DNA of 64,000 nucleotides from Scytalidium lignicola (Eukaryota > Ascomycota > Leotiomycetes). The stretch is taken from positions 148,157 through 212,156 of the forward strand of contig NCSJ02000034.1 in NCBI GenBank assembly GCA_002812745.2, in the 5' to 3' direction. The first letter of the stretch is position 1. Each line of letters opens with the position of its first letter. The notes under the pieces are model-generated. The model made no database searches, was not told where the DNA came from, and worked only from the letters and a program-made list of their open reading frames with translations. Shown here one piece after another: positions 52,633 through 64,000 of this stretch. The translations under genes were made by a program, and so were the position numbers.

Positions 52633-54487
52633 ATGCTGCGGAGAATCGCCACCGCTGCCCCGCGTCGAGTCAATGTTGCGAGAATTGCAGCGTCTCATAC
52701 CCAAATTACTCCCTTAAATGCTCTTAGTGCCTGTCGAATGGCCTCTACATTAAAACCTCCCCAGCATCCCTTAAGCACAAGTCTCACCTCGGACGCTTTC
52801 CAGCTCTTGCCGGAGTCGCAGAAGGCTGGAGTTGCCGAGGATGAGCTTTATGAACAACAGCTCAAAGATGTGGAAGCTTGGTGGGCAAGTCCTAGATATG
52901 AGGGCATTAAAAGACCATACTCTGCAGCAGATGTGGTGTCGAAGCGGGGGAGTCAACAACAATCATACCCAAGCTCGGTGATGGCGAGAAAGCTTTTCAA
53001 TCTTATCAAGGAAAGAGAGGCGAAAGGCGAGCCAATTCATACAAGTACGTATATCTAGCATACCCACCATGTAAGGAAATACTAACATACTTTCAGTGGG
53101 TGCTATTGACCCCGTACAAATGACACAACAGGCTGTAAATCAAGAAGTTCTCTACATATCTGGCTGGGCATGTTCATCCGTCTTGACCACCACGAATGAG
53201 GTATCACCAGACTTTGGAGATTACCCGTACAACACGGTCCCCAACCAAGTACAAAGACTAGCAAAGGCACAGTCAATGCACGATCGGAAACAATGGGACG
53301 CAAGGAGAAAGCTGACAGCTGAAGAACGTGCGAAAACACCATACACGGACTACCTGCGACCCATAATTGCGGACGGAGATACCGGTCATGGCGGCCTTTC
53401 CGCTGTTCTCAAGCTTGCCAAGTTATTTGCTGAGAATGGTGCCGCGGCAGTCCATTTCGAAGATCAATTGCATGGTGGAAAGAAGTGCGGGCATCTTGCC
53501 GGCAAGGTCCTCGTACCCGTGGGAGAACACATAAACCGCCTTGTAGCGGCTCGATTCCAATGGGATGTCATGGGATCCGAGAATCTGGTTATTGCAAGAA
53601 CGGATTCAGAGAGTGGTAAATTACTCAGCAGCGCCATTGATGTGCGCGACCATGAGTTCATCCTCGGCGTGGCAGATCCGAATATTGAGCCTCTCGCGGA
53701 AACTCTGCAGGCTATGGAGCTCAATGACGCATCTGGGGAGGAGATTAACGTCTTTGAAGCCGACTGGGTGAAGAAGACCGAGATGATGACCTGCGATGAG
53801 GCGATAGTCAAGCAATTGAAGGCTCATGGAGTTTCCCAATCGAGCATTGACGAGTATCTCAAAGCCACCTCGGAAAACCGCGATATGTCGATCGTGCAGC
53901 GCCAGAAGCTTGCAAAGAAATACACCGATAAGCCGCTTTACTTCTCAATCGATGTTCCACGAACGAGAGAAGGCTTCTATCACTACCGTGCTGGCATGAC
54001 GGCCGCCACAAAGCGAGCAATTGAGTATGCGCCCTATGCCGATCTCCTTTGGGTTGAGACCGGCGATCCAAACGTCAAGAATGCCGCGCAATTCGCAGGT
54101 GAGATCCGAGCAAAGCATCCCCACAAGGGATTGGTATACAACCTGAGTCCATCCTTTAACTGGATGGGCCACGGCTTCACCGACGAGACGTTGAAGTCCT
54201 TCATCTGGGATATTGCAAAGCACGGATTCGTGATCCAACTTATCTCGCTCGCCGGATTACATTCTACAGCTGCGGTCACGTACGAGCTTTCCCAGGCTTT
54301 CAAGACGGATGGAATGAAGGCGTATGTGGATCTGATTCAGAAGAGAGAGAAAGAGCTGGGTGTGGATGTGTTAACGCATCAGAAGTGGAGTGGTGCCGCT
54401 TACATCGATGGGATTTTGGGGGCGATCCAGAGTGGAAGCAGTCACAGCAAGAGTATGGGTGATGGAAATACCGAGGGGCAGTTTTAA
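52633..54487 (+). CDS. 2-methylisocitrate lyase, mitochondrial
   Basis: Cleaves 2-methylisocitrate to pyruvate and succinate in the methylcitrate cycle for propionate. Exons are 52633-53044 and 53097-54487 with a 52-nt intron; 600 residues. The start [19 protein letters not shown] is a mitochondrial presequence. The isocitrate lyase superfamily signature is [13 protein letters not shown] with the catalytic Cys at about 268; [10 protein letters not shown] and [10 protein letters not shown] hold metal and substrate residues. The mitochondrial presequence and the fungal [24 protein letters not shown] block favour methylisocitrate lyase over glyoxylate-cycle isocitrate lyase, but the two are close and the call is by family recall. 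Confidence 0.87.
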
Positions 54488-55392
54488 GAGTATTATGTAT
54501 ATAGCGTCTAAGCTACTTTGCGATTTGGAGCATGAAGGGGCGTTAGGGATACATCTATCATTGTTGGCATAACCTTATCAAAGTTATTTTCATTGTTTTT
54601 CAATGCAAAAGTTTAGATCTGCTATTAATATCCAGCCCCGAAAGTGTTATGATGAGCATGGCATAGGGGAATTGAGATTCTGTCAGGGAGTGTAGCCATG
54701 CAGTATAGCCACGTGACCTAAGGGGATGAAGAAGGGGCTGAATTGCAGGGATGACTCATTGATATCGAAATACCTAACAAGTGCAACGTTCTGGTTGGTT
54801 GCCTGCAGAGCAGATGGAAATTTTACGATAGAGAGTAAAACGATTGCCGCAATGACTCATAGACCGGTCCAACCACAGTTTCCCTTAACTGAGGCTGCAT
54901 TAAGATTTCACGCTTCACATATTCCTCATTTCGACTTTGCCACAACAAAATATGAATTATAATCATCATTCATTATAGTATGGTGTGCTACACATCAAAA
55001 ACCTATAACTTTTGTCTTTTTTCATCATTAAGCGAAGACCCTAGACACGATGAGTTCATTCAATCGTGAAGGGAGACATGACTTTTCTCTAAGCCAACCA
55101 AGGAAATGTGAAACATTCAATATAACATCAAACAAGGAAATCATTAAATGAAAGTGGTTGAGGCCAGGGATGACGATCACCGGTATGGGATCGTTATGCC
55201 GTCCATCAGGCGTGTTTAGGCATCAATGTAAAAAAAATACATGAATACCGTTATGTGCGAATGTAGCATCATTCAGATATGAAGCGATACATTACTAGAA
55301 CAATAGCTTAGCCAAAGCCAAATGTATAGTGTTCTGGGTGTAATAAAAGGGGCATATAGTCGTAGAGCCATAGCAATGTAAAATACAACTCG
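54488..55392. terminator. Convergent 3' region, 0.9 kb
   Basis: Between methylisocitrate lyase (+) and the acidic protein gene (-), which converge. Only short unsupported ORFs. Confidence 0.4.
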
Positions 55393-57230
55393 TTAGAATA
55401 GGCTTCGAGTCCTCTTATGGCCAAAGTGATCGCCAGAGAACTTGCGCTTTTGTTGAGCGGTTGCTAGAGGGCTTCCAGGGCTGGATGGAATGGTGGAGCT
55501 TGGTAACTTCCGCTTTCTGAGTGGCGTTATAGGAGTATTGGCAGCCGCAAGGCGATCTCCTTTAATCCCTCGGAGGGTGCCTTGACGATACGGTCCCGAG
55601 AAGGCGAGAGAATCTCGCGAAGCGGCATTGCAGCTGAGAAGATGATGGCGGTTCTGGTTGCGGCGAAAAGCACCGACAATGCCGCTATTAAAGTGGTTCA
55701 GGAGAGGATGGATTTGATCTTCACTGCTAGCAGTTGTTGGACGCGCTGGTGTTGAGGATGGAGGTTCGGCAATCGTCGAAGTGTTATCATCTTCCTCCTC
55801 CCTCCCATCTGCCACTTCCTCTTCATCTGAAGTATCTTCACCAAAATTTAGAAAGTCTTCAACATTCCACATATCTTCAGAGTCCACGTCATCCTCGTCA
55901 TCCTCATCATCCTCATAAGATGAGGGACTATCTTGAGTTATGGTGCCATCGGCAGAGATATTCACGAATGGGTAGAACGCCTCGGGTGGCCCTAGGGGTT
56001 GTCCACCAGTAAGATGAAGATATTGATCGAGAGGAGAGTACATTGCACTCATCATGAGATTAGCCGAGTTGCTAATCATCGGAGACAGATCGATGGTTTG
56101 TTTGTCTTGATCACTCTCCCTGGCAAAGCTTGATTGAGGGGTGGCAGCCGACATGGATTGGTTGCCAACGCCACCAAAGCTGAATCGACGGTTAACTTTT
56201 GCTCTAAACATGATTAGATTCTTGCCATGATTATCCAATACCAAGAAGGGCTTGCTTCGATCATGAAGCCAAGACCCAAGCCTTGGGCCACTACGTTTAA
56301 TGGGACGATAAGGCCCTCTGCGCGTGACAGTAATCTCTTCCTCTGACTCAGAAGAAGAGGACGAGCTAGTCGAGGGTCTACGTAACATAGACCGAGCAGG
56401 GATATACTTTGCAGCCGGGGGAAGATCCTCTTCGGTTGTTTCACCTTCGTCGGCTGCAGTATCATGTTAGCTCAACCATGAGGGAGTACGTTCCTTTGAA
56501 ATAACCCACTTTCGTAGCCGCTAGATCCTGTAGAGCTGTCGCTTTCGTTGCCTTTATCAGACTCCTCAGCAGGGACGTCAATTTCACTTCCTTGGAAGTC
56601 CCAATACGAACCTTCATCACTAGATCCGCCCGCTTCATCTTCATTATTATCATCCTCAGCCTCAATTGCCTTCCGGAATGTGGGATCGAGTTTGCTCTGG
56701 TCCATGAAGATATCAGGGAAGACATCGTCTTCGTTGTCTGACAAGCCAGTGCTGCTGTCAGACAGGTCGAATCGGACACGGCGGGGAGCGCTAGGAGTAT
56801 CCTCATCATCAGACATGCCACTGGTGGTGTTCCAGGCAGCAGTGTCAGTATCGTGATCTGGTGCGTTCATGCGTGCAATGTGTTCATTAAAGAAATCAAC
56901 ATTGTCGCCTAGAACATCCTCTTGTGAAGTAATATCAAAGCCATCCCAACTACTTTGGTCATCGTCTGCTACCGGCCGAGGAGTAGAACTTGCAGAATCA
57001 TCAGCGTGCTTGTTATCATCAGCATTGTCTTCTTCTGCTGATTCGATGATTGCCTGCTCCTCGGCCACCTCCACATCCGGCTCATCCTCATCTGAGTCAG
57101 TGATGAGATCTACCCCAGCATAGTCATCATCATCCTCATCTGAACTCAAGGAAGTCGTGGAGGCGGATCCCCGTCTAACGGGCTTCTTGGTGGGAAGAGC
57201 ACCGGATTTTTGCCTCAGATTTCGAGACAT
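55393..57230 (-). CDS. Acidic, probably nuclear protein, possibly IFH1/CRF1-like
   Basis: Exons are 57230-56510 and 56453-55393 with a 56-nt intron; 593 residues. Much of it is Asp/Glu/Ser-rich, with basic patches at the N-terminus (RNLRQKSGALPTKKPVRRG) and the end (KRKFSGDHFGHKRTRSLF). Ordered-looking blocks are FPDIFMDQSKLDPTFRKAIE, SYWDFQG, GYETDEGETTEEDLPP (across the splice), RSMLRRPSTSSSSS and LGSWLHDRSKPFLVLD. These recall fungal proteins annotated as IFH1/CRF1-type transcription cofactors of ribosomal protein genes, but I recall this only loosely. Gene structure is firmer than function. Confidence 0.75.
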
Positions 57231-59255
57231 TGTGTATGTGTGTAATAGTGTAGTGCGGTTGGGTATTCCAATAAAAAGTGGGAATTTTTTATGTGACCCA
57301 AAAAATTTGTGGTCAAAAAATGAGGAGATTTGTTTGAAACCGAGATTTGAAGTTTTAAGTCTTGGAATTGGGTGTTTTCAGATTGCCTCTATTATGGAGA
57401 TTGGACTCTCTTATTGAATGGTCGATATATATGGTAAGGGCGTTGTGGCAGATATGGCTTGCCGTTTCGAGGAGTGAGAAGTCGAGCAGCCGCGGGGTGC
57501 AACGGAAAGTGGTTCGAGGACAGAGTTCGCACTCTCGCGCAGAGTGTAACTCGATCAGTGGAATTTTGTAATATTCAGGCCTCCAATTGCTTGAGCCAGA
57601 GTGGCTGGAAGACAATGAAAGTCCGGTGCTTCGTCGAGGTCGATTGGGATATTGAAAGTCTCGTTGGCTGAAGGACTGCAGCCACGCTTCGATCAAGCGC
57701 GGCCACAGTGGGCGTTCACAGCTCAGCGATCGCCTGCGGCATGATTCTCGACGAAGTGGTAATGGGTTTCCGGGGTGCTCTATTTGCTCTGGATAGTGTG
57801 ACTTCGTTGTCTTTGGGGGATTGTGGGTTGATTGAGGAGAAGGAAAAGAAGAAGAGAAGGCGTGGTGGGAGGCAGTTAATTATTTTTCGCTTAGCGCTGC
57901 TCACTCCTCTTTTGCTCTGTTTCTGCCCGCACTTTTTCCCGCCCGCCAGAAGAGCGTGAAGAGGTAATTAGGCCCGCAGCAGGCATGACTCTCTCCAATC
58001 GCCCTACCGTAATCGCCCCTGCCCGCAGTACCAGAAATCATACCCAGAATCATTCATTCATTCACCCTACCAACGCGCAACTCGGACGCAGGCCCACGGT
58101 TGCTGCATGATTGGGCGCCAGCGTCATCGTTCACCGCCAGAACGACTCACTCAAAACCTCCCCTCTAGTCTCTCTACTCTCTAGTCTCGCTCCTCTTCAT
58201 TTGAAAAGCAGCAACCAGCAGCAGCAAGACTCCACCTGCTCCGAGCCTGCTGGCCACTTTGCGCTTGCCACGGAATCATCTACAGTACAGACGCATCTCG
58301 CTGTGTGGCATGTGGCATGTACTATACTCTACTGTACATCTGACGATGTCATACGGAGGAGCACGGGCACGGGTACTACCTCAGATCGGAGTAATAAAGT
58401 CCTCGGGTTGGGTTCACTACTGAAGCATAGAAGCACAGAAGCAAGTACCGGAGGGACAGAAGACCAGGAAAAAAACGGGGGCTTGGGCTAGTCTCAACAT
58501 GGTCTTACTGCATTTGCTGATATCGATCGCTTTCCCAGTCTTTGCTCTGGTTACAGCACCATACCGCCGGTATGGTACAGTATTGGTATCTACCGTAGCA
58601 GTCTTATTAGCTATGTACAGTACCATCAACTAACAAAACGCATGTCATCTGGCTCGGGCTGGAGCTCTAGCTGTGGCTTTAGTCCCCAAGTCATGACCCC
58701 AGGTTCTACAGTAAAAGGCCATAGCTCAAGAACACGCTGGGAACCGCAAGATAATGCACGCAAATTCTAGCTCTCTTCTCTTGCATTGAAGAGAAGCGTG
58801 GTTGTTCAGATGTTAGCCAGGATGTTATTTTTGTAGGGTGACTTGGCCGCTGTACTGAAAAAAATCCACATTTTGCCAACATGCCTTGTGGGGAGTGCGT
58901 CAAACACGCCGTGTGATGTGTTCTGGAATGCATTCTACAATGTAGTACAGGGCTGCTGCAATAATCAACAGCATAGGCCCCGTGATCTTGTTTCGAGTCC
59001 ACTCATTACCAAAATATCATTTGGCACCAAAACAAGCCAAAAAAAGCTTCATGGCCAATAATCATTCGAACGCCTAAAAGGACTTGTGTGCTGCTGCACA
59101 AGACAAGGCTGTCAGGCGCCAGCCAATCAGAAGCGCGCCGATTCTGCTGCCGAAAGCACAGCTAAAATCCGGGGAAATCTTGACCAAAGCGATGATTCTT
59201 GTGTTTGACGAGAGCGAGAGGTTCTGCAACAACTTCCAGGCCACGATTCAAAAAC
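57231..59255. promoter_or_regulatory. Divergent gene-free stretch of 2 kb
   Basis: Lies between the starts of the acidic protein (-) and LYS4 (+). Five TACTGTA/TACAGTA heptamers cluster at 58281-58287, 58330-58336, 58576-58582, 58616-58622 and 58707-58713. A 126-codon ORF at 58111-58491 is low-complexity and unsupported. Confidence 0.5.
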
Positions 59256-61789
59256 ATGATACCGGTACGCGCGCTTTGTCTCCCCTGATGCCAATGAGGA
59301 TATACAACTAACATGTCTTTTTTTCTAGCGAATTGGCCCTCACCGGCTGGGGCTTCGACTCCCCCGCCCCGTGGCCGAACTCGCTGCCCTCCGAGGCAAG
59401 TATCGTGCCTATACAGCAACTGCTCGACGATTTCAGGATGTCTTTCATTCACTGCAAGAAGATCCTGCGTCTTCGGCCGTCCTGTCCTCCCTGAAAGCAG
59501 CTCCGCGTGTTGCTCAGACTCTCACCGAGAAAATCGTGCAGAGATATTCGGTAGGCCTTCCAGAAGGCAAATTCGTCAAGTCGGGAGGTACGAACAATCT
59601 TACATACGAAGCTTTCGGTGCTGACAATATTTAGACTATGTCACGTTGAAGCCCCACCACTGTATGACCCATGAGTAAGTACAACCTCGTTTTAGTTTTA
59701 TTATTTACAAAGACAATGTTTGTTTCTAATGTCTTGTAGCAATTCCTGGCCAGTTGCAACAAAATTCTTTTCCATAGGAGCCTCAAAAATCCATGACCCC
59801 AAACAGATAGTCTGTACTCTGGACCATGACGTACAAAATAAGAGCGAATCCAACCTTAAGAAGTATCGACAGATTGAAGAATTCGCAAAGCAGCAGGGCG
59901 TGAGCTTCTATCCCGCAGGAAGAGGCATCGGACATCAAATTATGGTTGAGGAGGGATTTGCTTGGCCAGGCACCGTTACCGTCGCATCAGACAGCCATAG
60001 TAACCATTACGGTGGTATTGGATGTCTAGGAACACCAATGGTTCGAACCGATGCTGCCAGCATATGGGCGACTGGAAGAACGTGGTTTCAGATACCACCA
60101 ATCGCAAAGGTCACGTTTACTGGAATTCTTCCACTTGGTGTCACTGGCAAAGATGTTATCGTTGCACTCTGTGGCCTTTTCAACAATGATGAAGTCCTTA
60201 ACCATTGTATCGAATTTACGGGTTCGGAGCAAACTTTGAGAAGTATTAGCATTGACCATCGACTGACTATTGCAAACATGACGACTGAATGGGGTGCCCT
60301 CTCGGGCTTGTTCCCTATCGATTCCGTCTTGCAAGCCTGGTTACGGTATAAAGCAACAACTGCTGCCATGTTCAACCCAAATGGCGGGCAGGAGCCTCGT
60401 TTTACCCATGCACGCATCGATGACCTGATCCAAAACCAATTAGTAGCGGATAAAGGGGCCACATACGCCAAATCACTCTACCTTAACCTCTCAACCCTCT
60501 CTCCATACGTTTCAGGCCCCAATAGTGTCAAAGTTGCCACCCCGATTCGTGACCTTGAACCACAAAAAATAAAGGTGAACAAGGCTTACCTTGTCTCATG
60601 CACTAACTCTCGCGCTTCCGATATTGCTGCAGCTGCCAAGGTATTCAAAGATGCTGCCAAATCATCTCCTGACAACAAAATTCCAAAGATCGCTGCGGGG
60701 GTAGACTTCTACATAGCAGCAGCTTCGCTCCCAGAACAAGAAACCGCAGAAGCTGCAGGAGACTGGCAGGTCCTCCTTGAAGCTGGTGCTAAACCTTTAC
60801 CAGCCGGCTGCGGACCTTGCATTGGATTGGGTACGGGGCTCCTAGAACCTGGTGAGGTAGGAATTAGTGCCAGCAATCGTAACTTCAAGGGTCGCATGGG
60901 CTCAACAGATGCTAAGGCTTACTTAGCGAGCCCCGAGGTCGTTGCTGCAAGCGCCCTGGACGGCCACATCAGCAGCCCAGGATGGTATGAAGCTCCAATC
61001 GGAGTGAACAAGGTTGTTCTTGGTGAAGGTAATGGAAATGTGGAAGAAGACAAGGCGATGAGCATTGAGGAGGCGCTAGACAGAATCATTGCTCAAGCAG
61101 ACTCAATCATCGACAGTGCGGAGGCTGATTTCTCAAGCTCTGAGGGCAAGCCTGCTGAAGACTCCGCAGAAACCTTGACCGAGATTCTTTCTGGTTTCCC
61201 AGAAAAGATCACTGGGGAGATTGTCTTCTGTGACTCAGATAACATGAACACAGATGCTATCTACCCAGGAAAATACACATACCAAGACAACGTCTCTGTC
61301 GAGAAGATGGCGGAGGTGTGCATGGAAAACTACGACCCAGAGTTCCGCAACATTGCTAGACCAGGCGATATCCTTGTATCCGCTTTTAACTTCGGATGTG
61401 GCAGCTCAAGAGAGCAAGCCGCAACGGCAATTTTAGCTAAGGGGATCCCCCTGGTGGTATCGGGCAGCTTTGGCAACATCTTCTCGAGAAATAGCATCAA
61501 CAATGCGTTGATGGGTGTTGAGGTGCCCAAGCTTGTGCAGCGGCTGAGGGAACACTTTGCTTCTTCTGGTACTCCGGAGCAGAAGAGCCCTGCTCAGGCA
61601 AAGGTGCTCACGAGGAGAACAGGGTGGACATTCACTTGGGATCTGAGGAGGAGCAGAGTTGAGGTGCAGGAGGGCGAAGGCGGTGAGCGGTGGACCCAGA
61701 AAGTAGGTGAGTTACCTCCGAACGTGCAAGAAATCATTGCGAAAGGAGGCTTGGAGAAGTGGGTTAAGGCACAGATCGGTACCCAATGA
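59256..61789 (+). CDS. LYS4: Homoaconitase, mitochondrial
   Basis: Fe-S hydro-lyase that makes homoisocitrate in alpha-aminoadipate lysine synthesis. Proposed exons are 59256-59264 (9 nt), 59329-59587, 59635-59674 and 59740-61789; 785 residues. The 9-nt exon supplies the only in-frame Met (MIP); the next exon has none, but reads [15 protein letters not shown], then [12 protein letters not shown], an Arg-rich presequence. Core motifs are [44 protein letters not shown], and the cluster cysteines of SCTNSRASD and GCGPCIGLG; the swivel domain has [14 protein letters not shown]. Core assignment is firm; the first exon is inferred from frame. Confidence 0.93.
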
Positions 61790-62147
61790 ATGTGAGAAGG
61801 CAATGTTGACGTGTTGTATATTGGGATATATTGCTTATACTAAATTTCAATCAAAAGTTTGGGAGTAGTTTGGGAGCAAAATTAAGCATTCATAGAATCT
61901 TTCATCCAGTTCATAGTAAAATAGAGTACGATTGAATTGAATCCTAACTTTTTTTGGGAATATTTAATATTTAATTATGTGATTTACAGTTTTTGTGGAA
62001 GCTCAGGGGAGGTTTACGTGCGGTTGAGCTAGCCTAATAAAGACAAGCGCAGTGCCTGCCCGCAGTGATAGGGAAAATGTTTATCGCCGGCATATCGAAA
62101 CTTTATTTGGCAAAGCCATTTAATAGGTTCTCATTCTGCAATCAATC
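61790..62147. other. Intergenic LYS4 / FCF2
   Basis: 358 nt between two plus-strand genes. AT-rich 3' end, then a short promoter. No gene. Confidence 0.4.
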
Positions 62148-62963
62148 ATGGCTGCAGTATTAGAGGAAGAAATTGCAACAACAACGACAACAATGTCCTT
62201 CTTAGACGAAGACGAAGACCTCTCTGATAGTCAGATCCAAATACTTCTCAAAGAAGCAGAGCAACGATTACGGCTTCAGTCGACTCTTTCACAAGTACCG
62301 CAAAATCCAACGGAAGACAATCTGAACACCAATATCCCTCACCTTGACAGCAGAGCCGATCGTTCATTAAAGCCTTGCATCACGCTATCAAAAGGGGGAG
62401 CTCAGTTAGATTCGGAATATGTGCGACAGCAGGCAGATCCTCAAGGCGCCGCCGCGAAGATCAAGCCACTAGAAACCACCAGCGCAAAGAACGAGAGATT
62501 AAAGAAGGTGAGTTTTTCGCCTACCTCTCCTTTTTCCATATACTCTTCTTTTCACAATAATCTATACTCACACTCCTAAACCCTCCAGGAAAAGGAAGCC
62601 ACTGCTGGACCCCAATGGTTCAACCTCCCTAAAACAGTTCTTACCCCCGAACTAAAGCGCGATCTCCAACTGCTCAGACTTCGTTCCGTCCTGGATCCAA
62701 AGCGACACTACAAGAAGGAAAACAGCAGGGCAAAGCCACCACCGTATTCCCAAGTCGGAACCATCGTCGAGAGCCCAGCGGAATATTTCAGCGCGAGATT
62801 AAGCAACAAGCAGCGCAAGAAGACACTTGCGGAGGAGGTTCTCGCGGGTGAGAAGGAGACGGGGAGGTTCAAGAGTAAGTATGCGGAGATTCAGAGTGTG
62901 AAGACTAGTGGGAAGAAGGAAAGCTATAAAATTCGGAAGGCGAAGAGAACGGCGAAACGATGA
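62148..62963 (+). CDS. FCF2: rRNA-processing protein FCF2
   Basis: Nucleolar factor for early pre-rRNA cleavage leading to 18S rRNA. Exons are 62148-62507 and 62589-62963 with an 81-nt intron; 244 residues. The first 120 residues are acidic and disordered after MAAVLEEEIATTTTTMSF. The conserved Fcf2 domain begins at GPQWFNLPKTVLTPELKRDL and continues LRSVLDPKRHYKKEN and VGTIVESPAEYFSARL. The C-terminus is strongly basic (KIRKAKRTAKR), as is usual for this family. Confidence 0.91.
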
Positions 62964-63450
62964 AATTGGTTAATGTCTTGGCTTGGAGACGAAATTTTGC
63001 ATTGTAAGGAGTTTATTACTATGTGCATTTATAAAAGGCCAACTGCGCCTGGGTATTGGAGTTAGGCTTTGTTAAAAGTTTTTTTGGCTGGCTGTGTTAT
63101 TCGGGATTTGAATTACGTGTATGGCACGAGAGAATTCTTAAGATCTCAGTAATTGATAGAAAACATGCAAGAGTATGATCTACTTCTAAAAGATATGATG
63201 AATGGTTGTTGAAATATGTAACTATGTTATCTGCTCTGAACCCTTCCATGTGAGGAGTCCTCGTAGCTGAAATTGATATACTTCATGCAAGCCAAGAATG
63301 TTCCAAGAACACGGTCTAGATATAATACGTCATCGCCAGGTACTTTCTAAGCTCCGGGGAATGAACATAAATCTTTCAACTTCCACCTTAACAACGCAGC
63401 TCGAAGCTCTATTTTTTTCTCCCAGCAATTTGAACGCCAAAAGAAAAATA
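62964..63450. other. Intergenic FCF2 / thioredoxin-like gene
   Basis: 487 nt. The following ORF is open upstream to 63298, so the true start could lie within this stretch. Confidence 0.4.
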
Positions 63451-64000
63451 ATGCGTACCAGGTTTACATCAAAGCTCCTACGAGCTTCAAAAATACTTCC
63501 AAACCAACCAATTGCGTCTCCAATCCGCCATCTATCAAGCACCCCTGCAGCAGCGGCACATGGTACAAGAAATCGCATCTACAACCCGTAAGCTCTCTCT
63601 CTCTTTCTTTCCCTCAGTATTCATACTCCTCTCCTCATCTCTCAAACAGAGTTCGCATCCCAGATGACTTCCATACCTACCTCCAACTCTCAACCTCCTC
63701 CCGCCGTCCTCTAATAACCCTCTGGACGGCATCCTACTGCTCAACCTGCCGGCAAATCGCGCCGGTGCTGCATGATCTCATCTCTAACGAAGGCGTGGGG
63801 GAGTCCGAGGGCGGGGTCACGTACTGCGAAGTCGAGTACGATGCGCCGGATATTATGAGGAGTGGACTCGGGATGGAGTATATGATTACTGCTATGCCTA
63901 CGCTGTTGGCGTTCGATGGCGGGGAGGCGATGACGGGGACGAAAATTGTGGATGCGAGGAGGATGAAGGAGAGGGAGGTTTTGAGGGAGTGGATTAGGAC
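63451..64000 (+). CDS. Thioredoxin-fold protein, probably mitochondrial (cut by window edge)
   Basis: Exons are 63451-63587 and from 63650 to the window end, with a 62-nt intron; the C-terminus is missing. The Met at 63451 opens MRTRFTSKLLRASKILPNQ, a basic, amphipathic presequence. An upstream in-frame Met at 63298 is possible but adds a non-presequence stretch. The second exon has LITLWTASYCSTCRQIAPVL, with a C-S-T-C pair at the thioredoxin active-site position, and MPTLLAFDGGE with the cis-proline (TAMPT). The family has uncharacterised fungal mitochondrial members; the redox partner is not known. Confidence 0.78.

Noticed and set aside
52633..54487. Glyoxylate-cycle isocitrate lyase
   Set aside because: The signature is shared, but the mitochondrial presequence and the fungal methylisocitrate-lyase block favour the methylcitrate enzyme. 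Kept as an alternative only.
58111..58491. 126-codon plus-strand ORF
   Set aside because: Ser/Thr/Gln-rich with no motif; it lies in a promoter spacer and shows no splice partner.
1..64000. CRISPR arrays, insertion sequences, operons, secondary metabolite cluster
   Set aside because: The window is eukaryotic, with introns and single-gene units; no regular spacer array, transposase, or backbone synthase gene was seen.

Overview
This is nuclear DNA of a filamentous ascomycete (Pezizomycotina). Nearly every gene with a recognisable protein is split by short spliceosomal introns, mostly 46 to 96 nt, with GTRNGY-like donors and CTRAC-like branch points. The gene content is fungal: homoaconitase of the alpha-aminoadipate lysine pathway, a mitochondrial methylisocitrate-lyase type enzyme, fungal SPT3, UTP16, FCF2, RSM22 and ALG10 homologues, and an arginine-specific carbamoyl-phosphate synthase small chain under a peptide uORF. 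The flavour of the proteins and the ice-binding-type protein fit Leotiomycetes, but that is inference and not shown by the sequence.

Layout, left to right. 1-7.6 kb: four minus-strand genes, DNA ligase IV (5' part only), the prenyltransferase alpha subunit RAM2, mevalonate kinase and NAD-isocitrate dehydrogenase subunit 1. 8-22.3 kb: a CLC chloride transporter (+), an intracellular beta-mannosidase (-), a TPR/Sel1-type protein with an apparent frameshift (-), UTP16 (+), coatomer epsilon (-) and glutamate-cysteine ligase (-). A 1.9 kb stretch with no gene follows. 24.3-31.7 kb: an FMN reductase, mitoribosome factor RSM22 and glucosyltransferase ALG10, all minus. 32.6-36.4 kb: the arginine attenuator uORF plus CPA1 and a nicotinamide riboside kinase-like protein (+). 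36.7-44.3 kb: an unknown membrane protein (-), WDR83/MORG1 (+), a gene-poor block with degenerate tandem repeats, a secreted DUF3494 ice-binding-type protein (+) and fumarase (-). 45.4-51.7 kb: a GATA-like zinc-finger protein (-), a small hypothetical ORF (+), RAD10/ERCC1 (-) and SPT3 (+). 52.6-64 kb: 2-methylisocitrate lyase (+), an acidic IFH1/CRF1-like protein (-), a 2 kb spacer, homoaconitase LYS4 (+), FCF2 (+) and a partial thioredoxin-fold protein (+).

The genes do not form one pathway cluster; they are mostly housekeeping. Several act in mitochondria: IDH1, FUM1, methylisocitrate lyase, LYS4, CPA1, RSM22 and probably the TPR and thioredoxin-like proteins. The most informative regulatory feature is the spliced uORF ahead of CPA1 (32641-32960). 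It encodes a 24-residue peptide that closely matches the fungal arginine attenuator peptide and is split by two introns around a 13-nt exon. The most accessory-looking region is 39.5-42.7 kb, with tandem repeats, the intronless ice-binding-type gene and AT-rich flanks.

The assembly has six isolated N characters. In two genes (SEC28 at 19549 and ALG10 at 30823) removing the N restores the reading frame, so those breaks are most likely consensus artefacts. All exon boundaries here were read by eye from splice signals and frame, and were not confirmed by transcript data.
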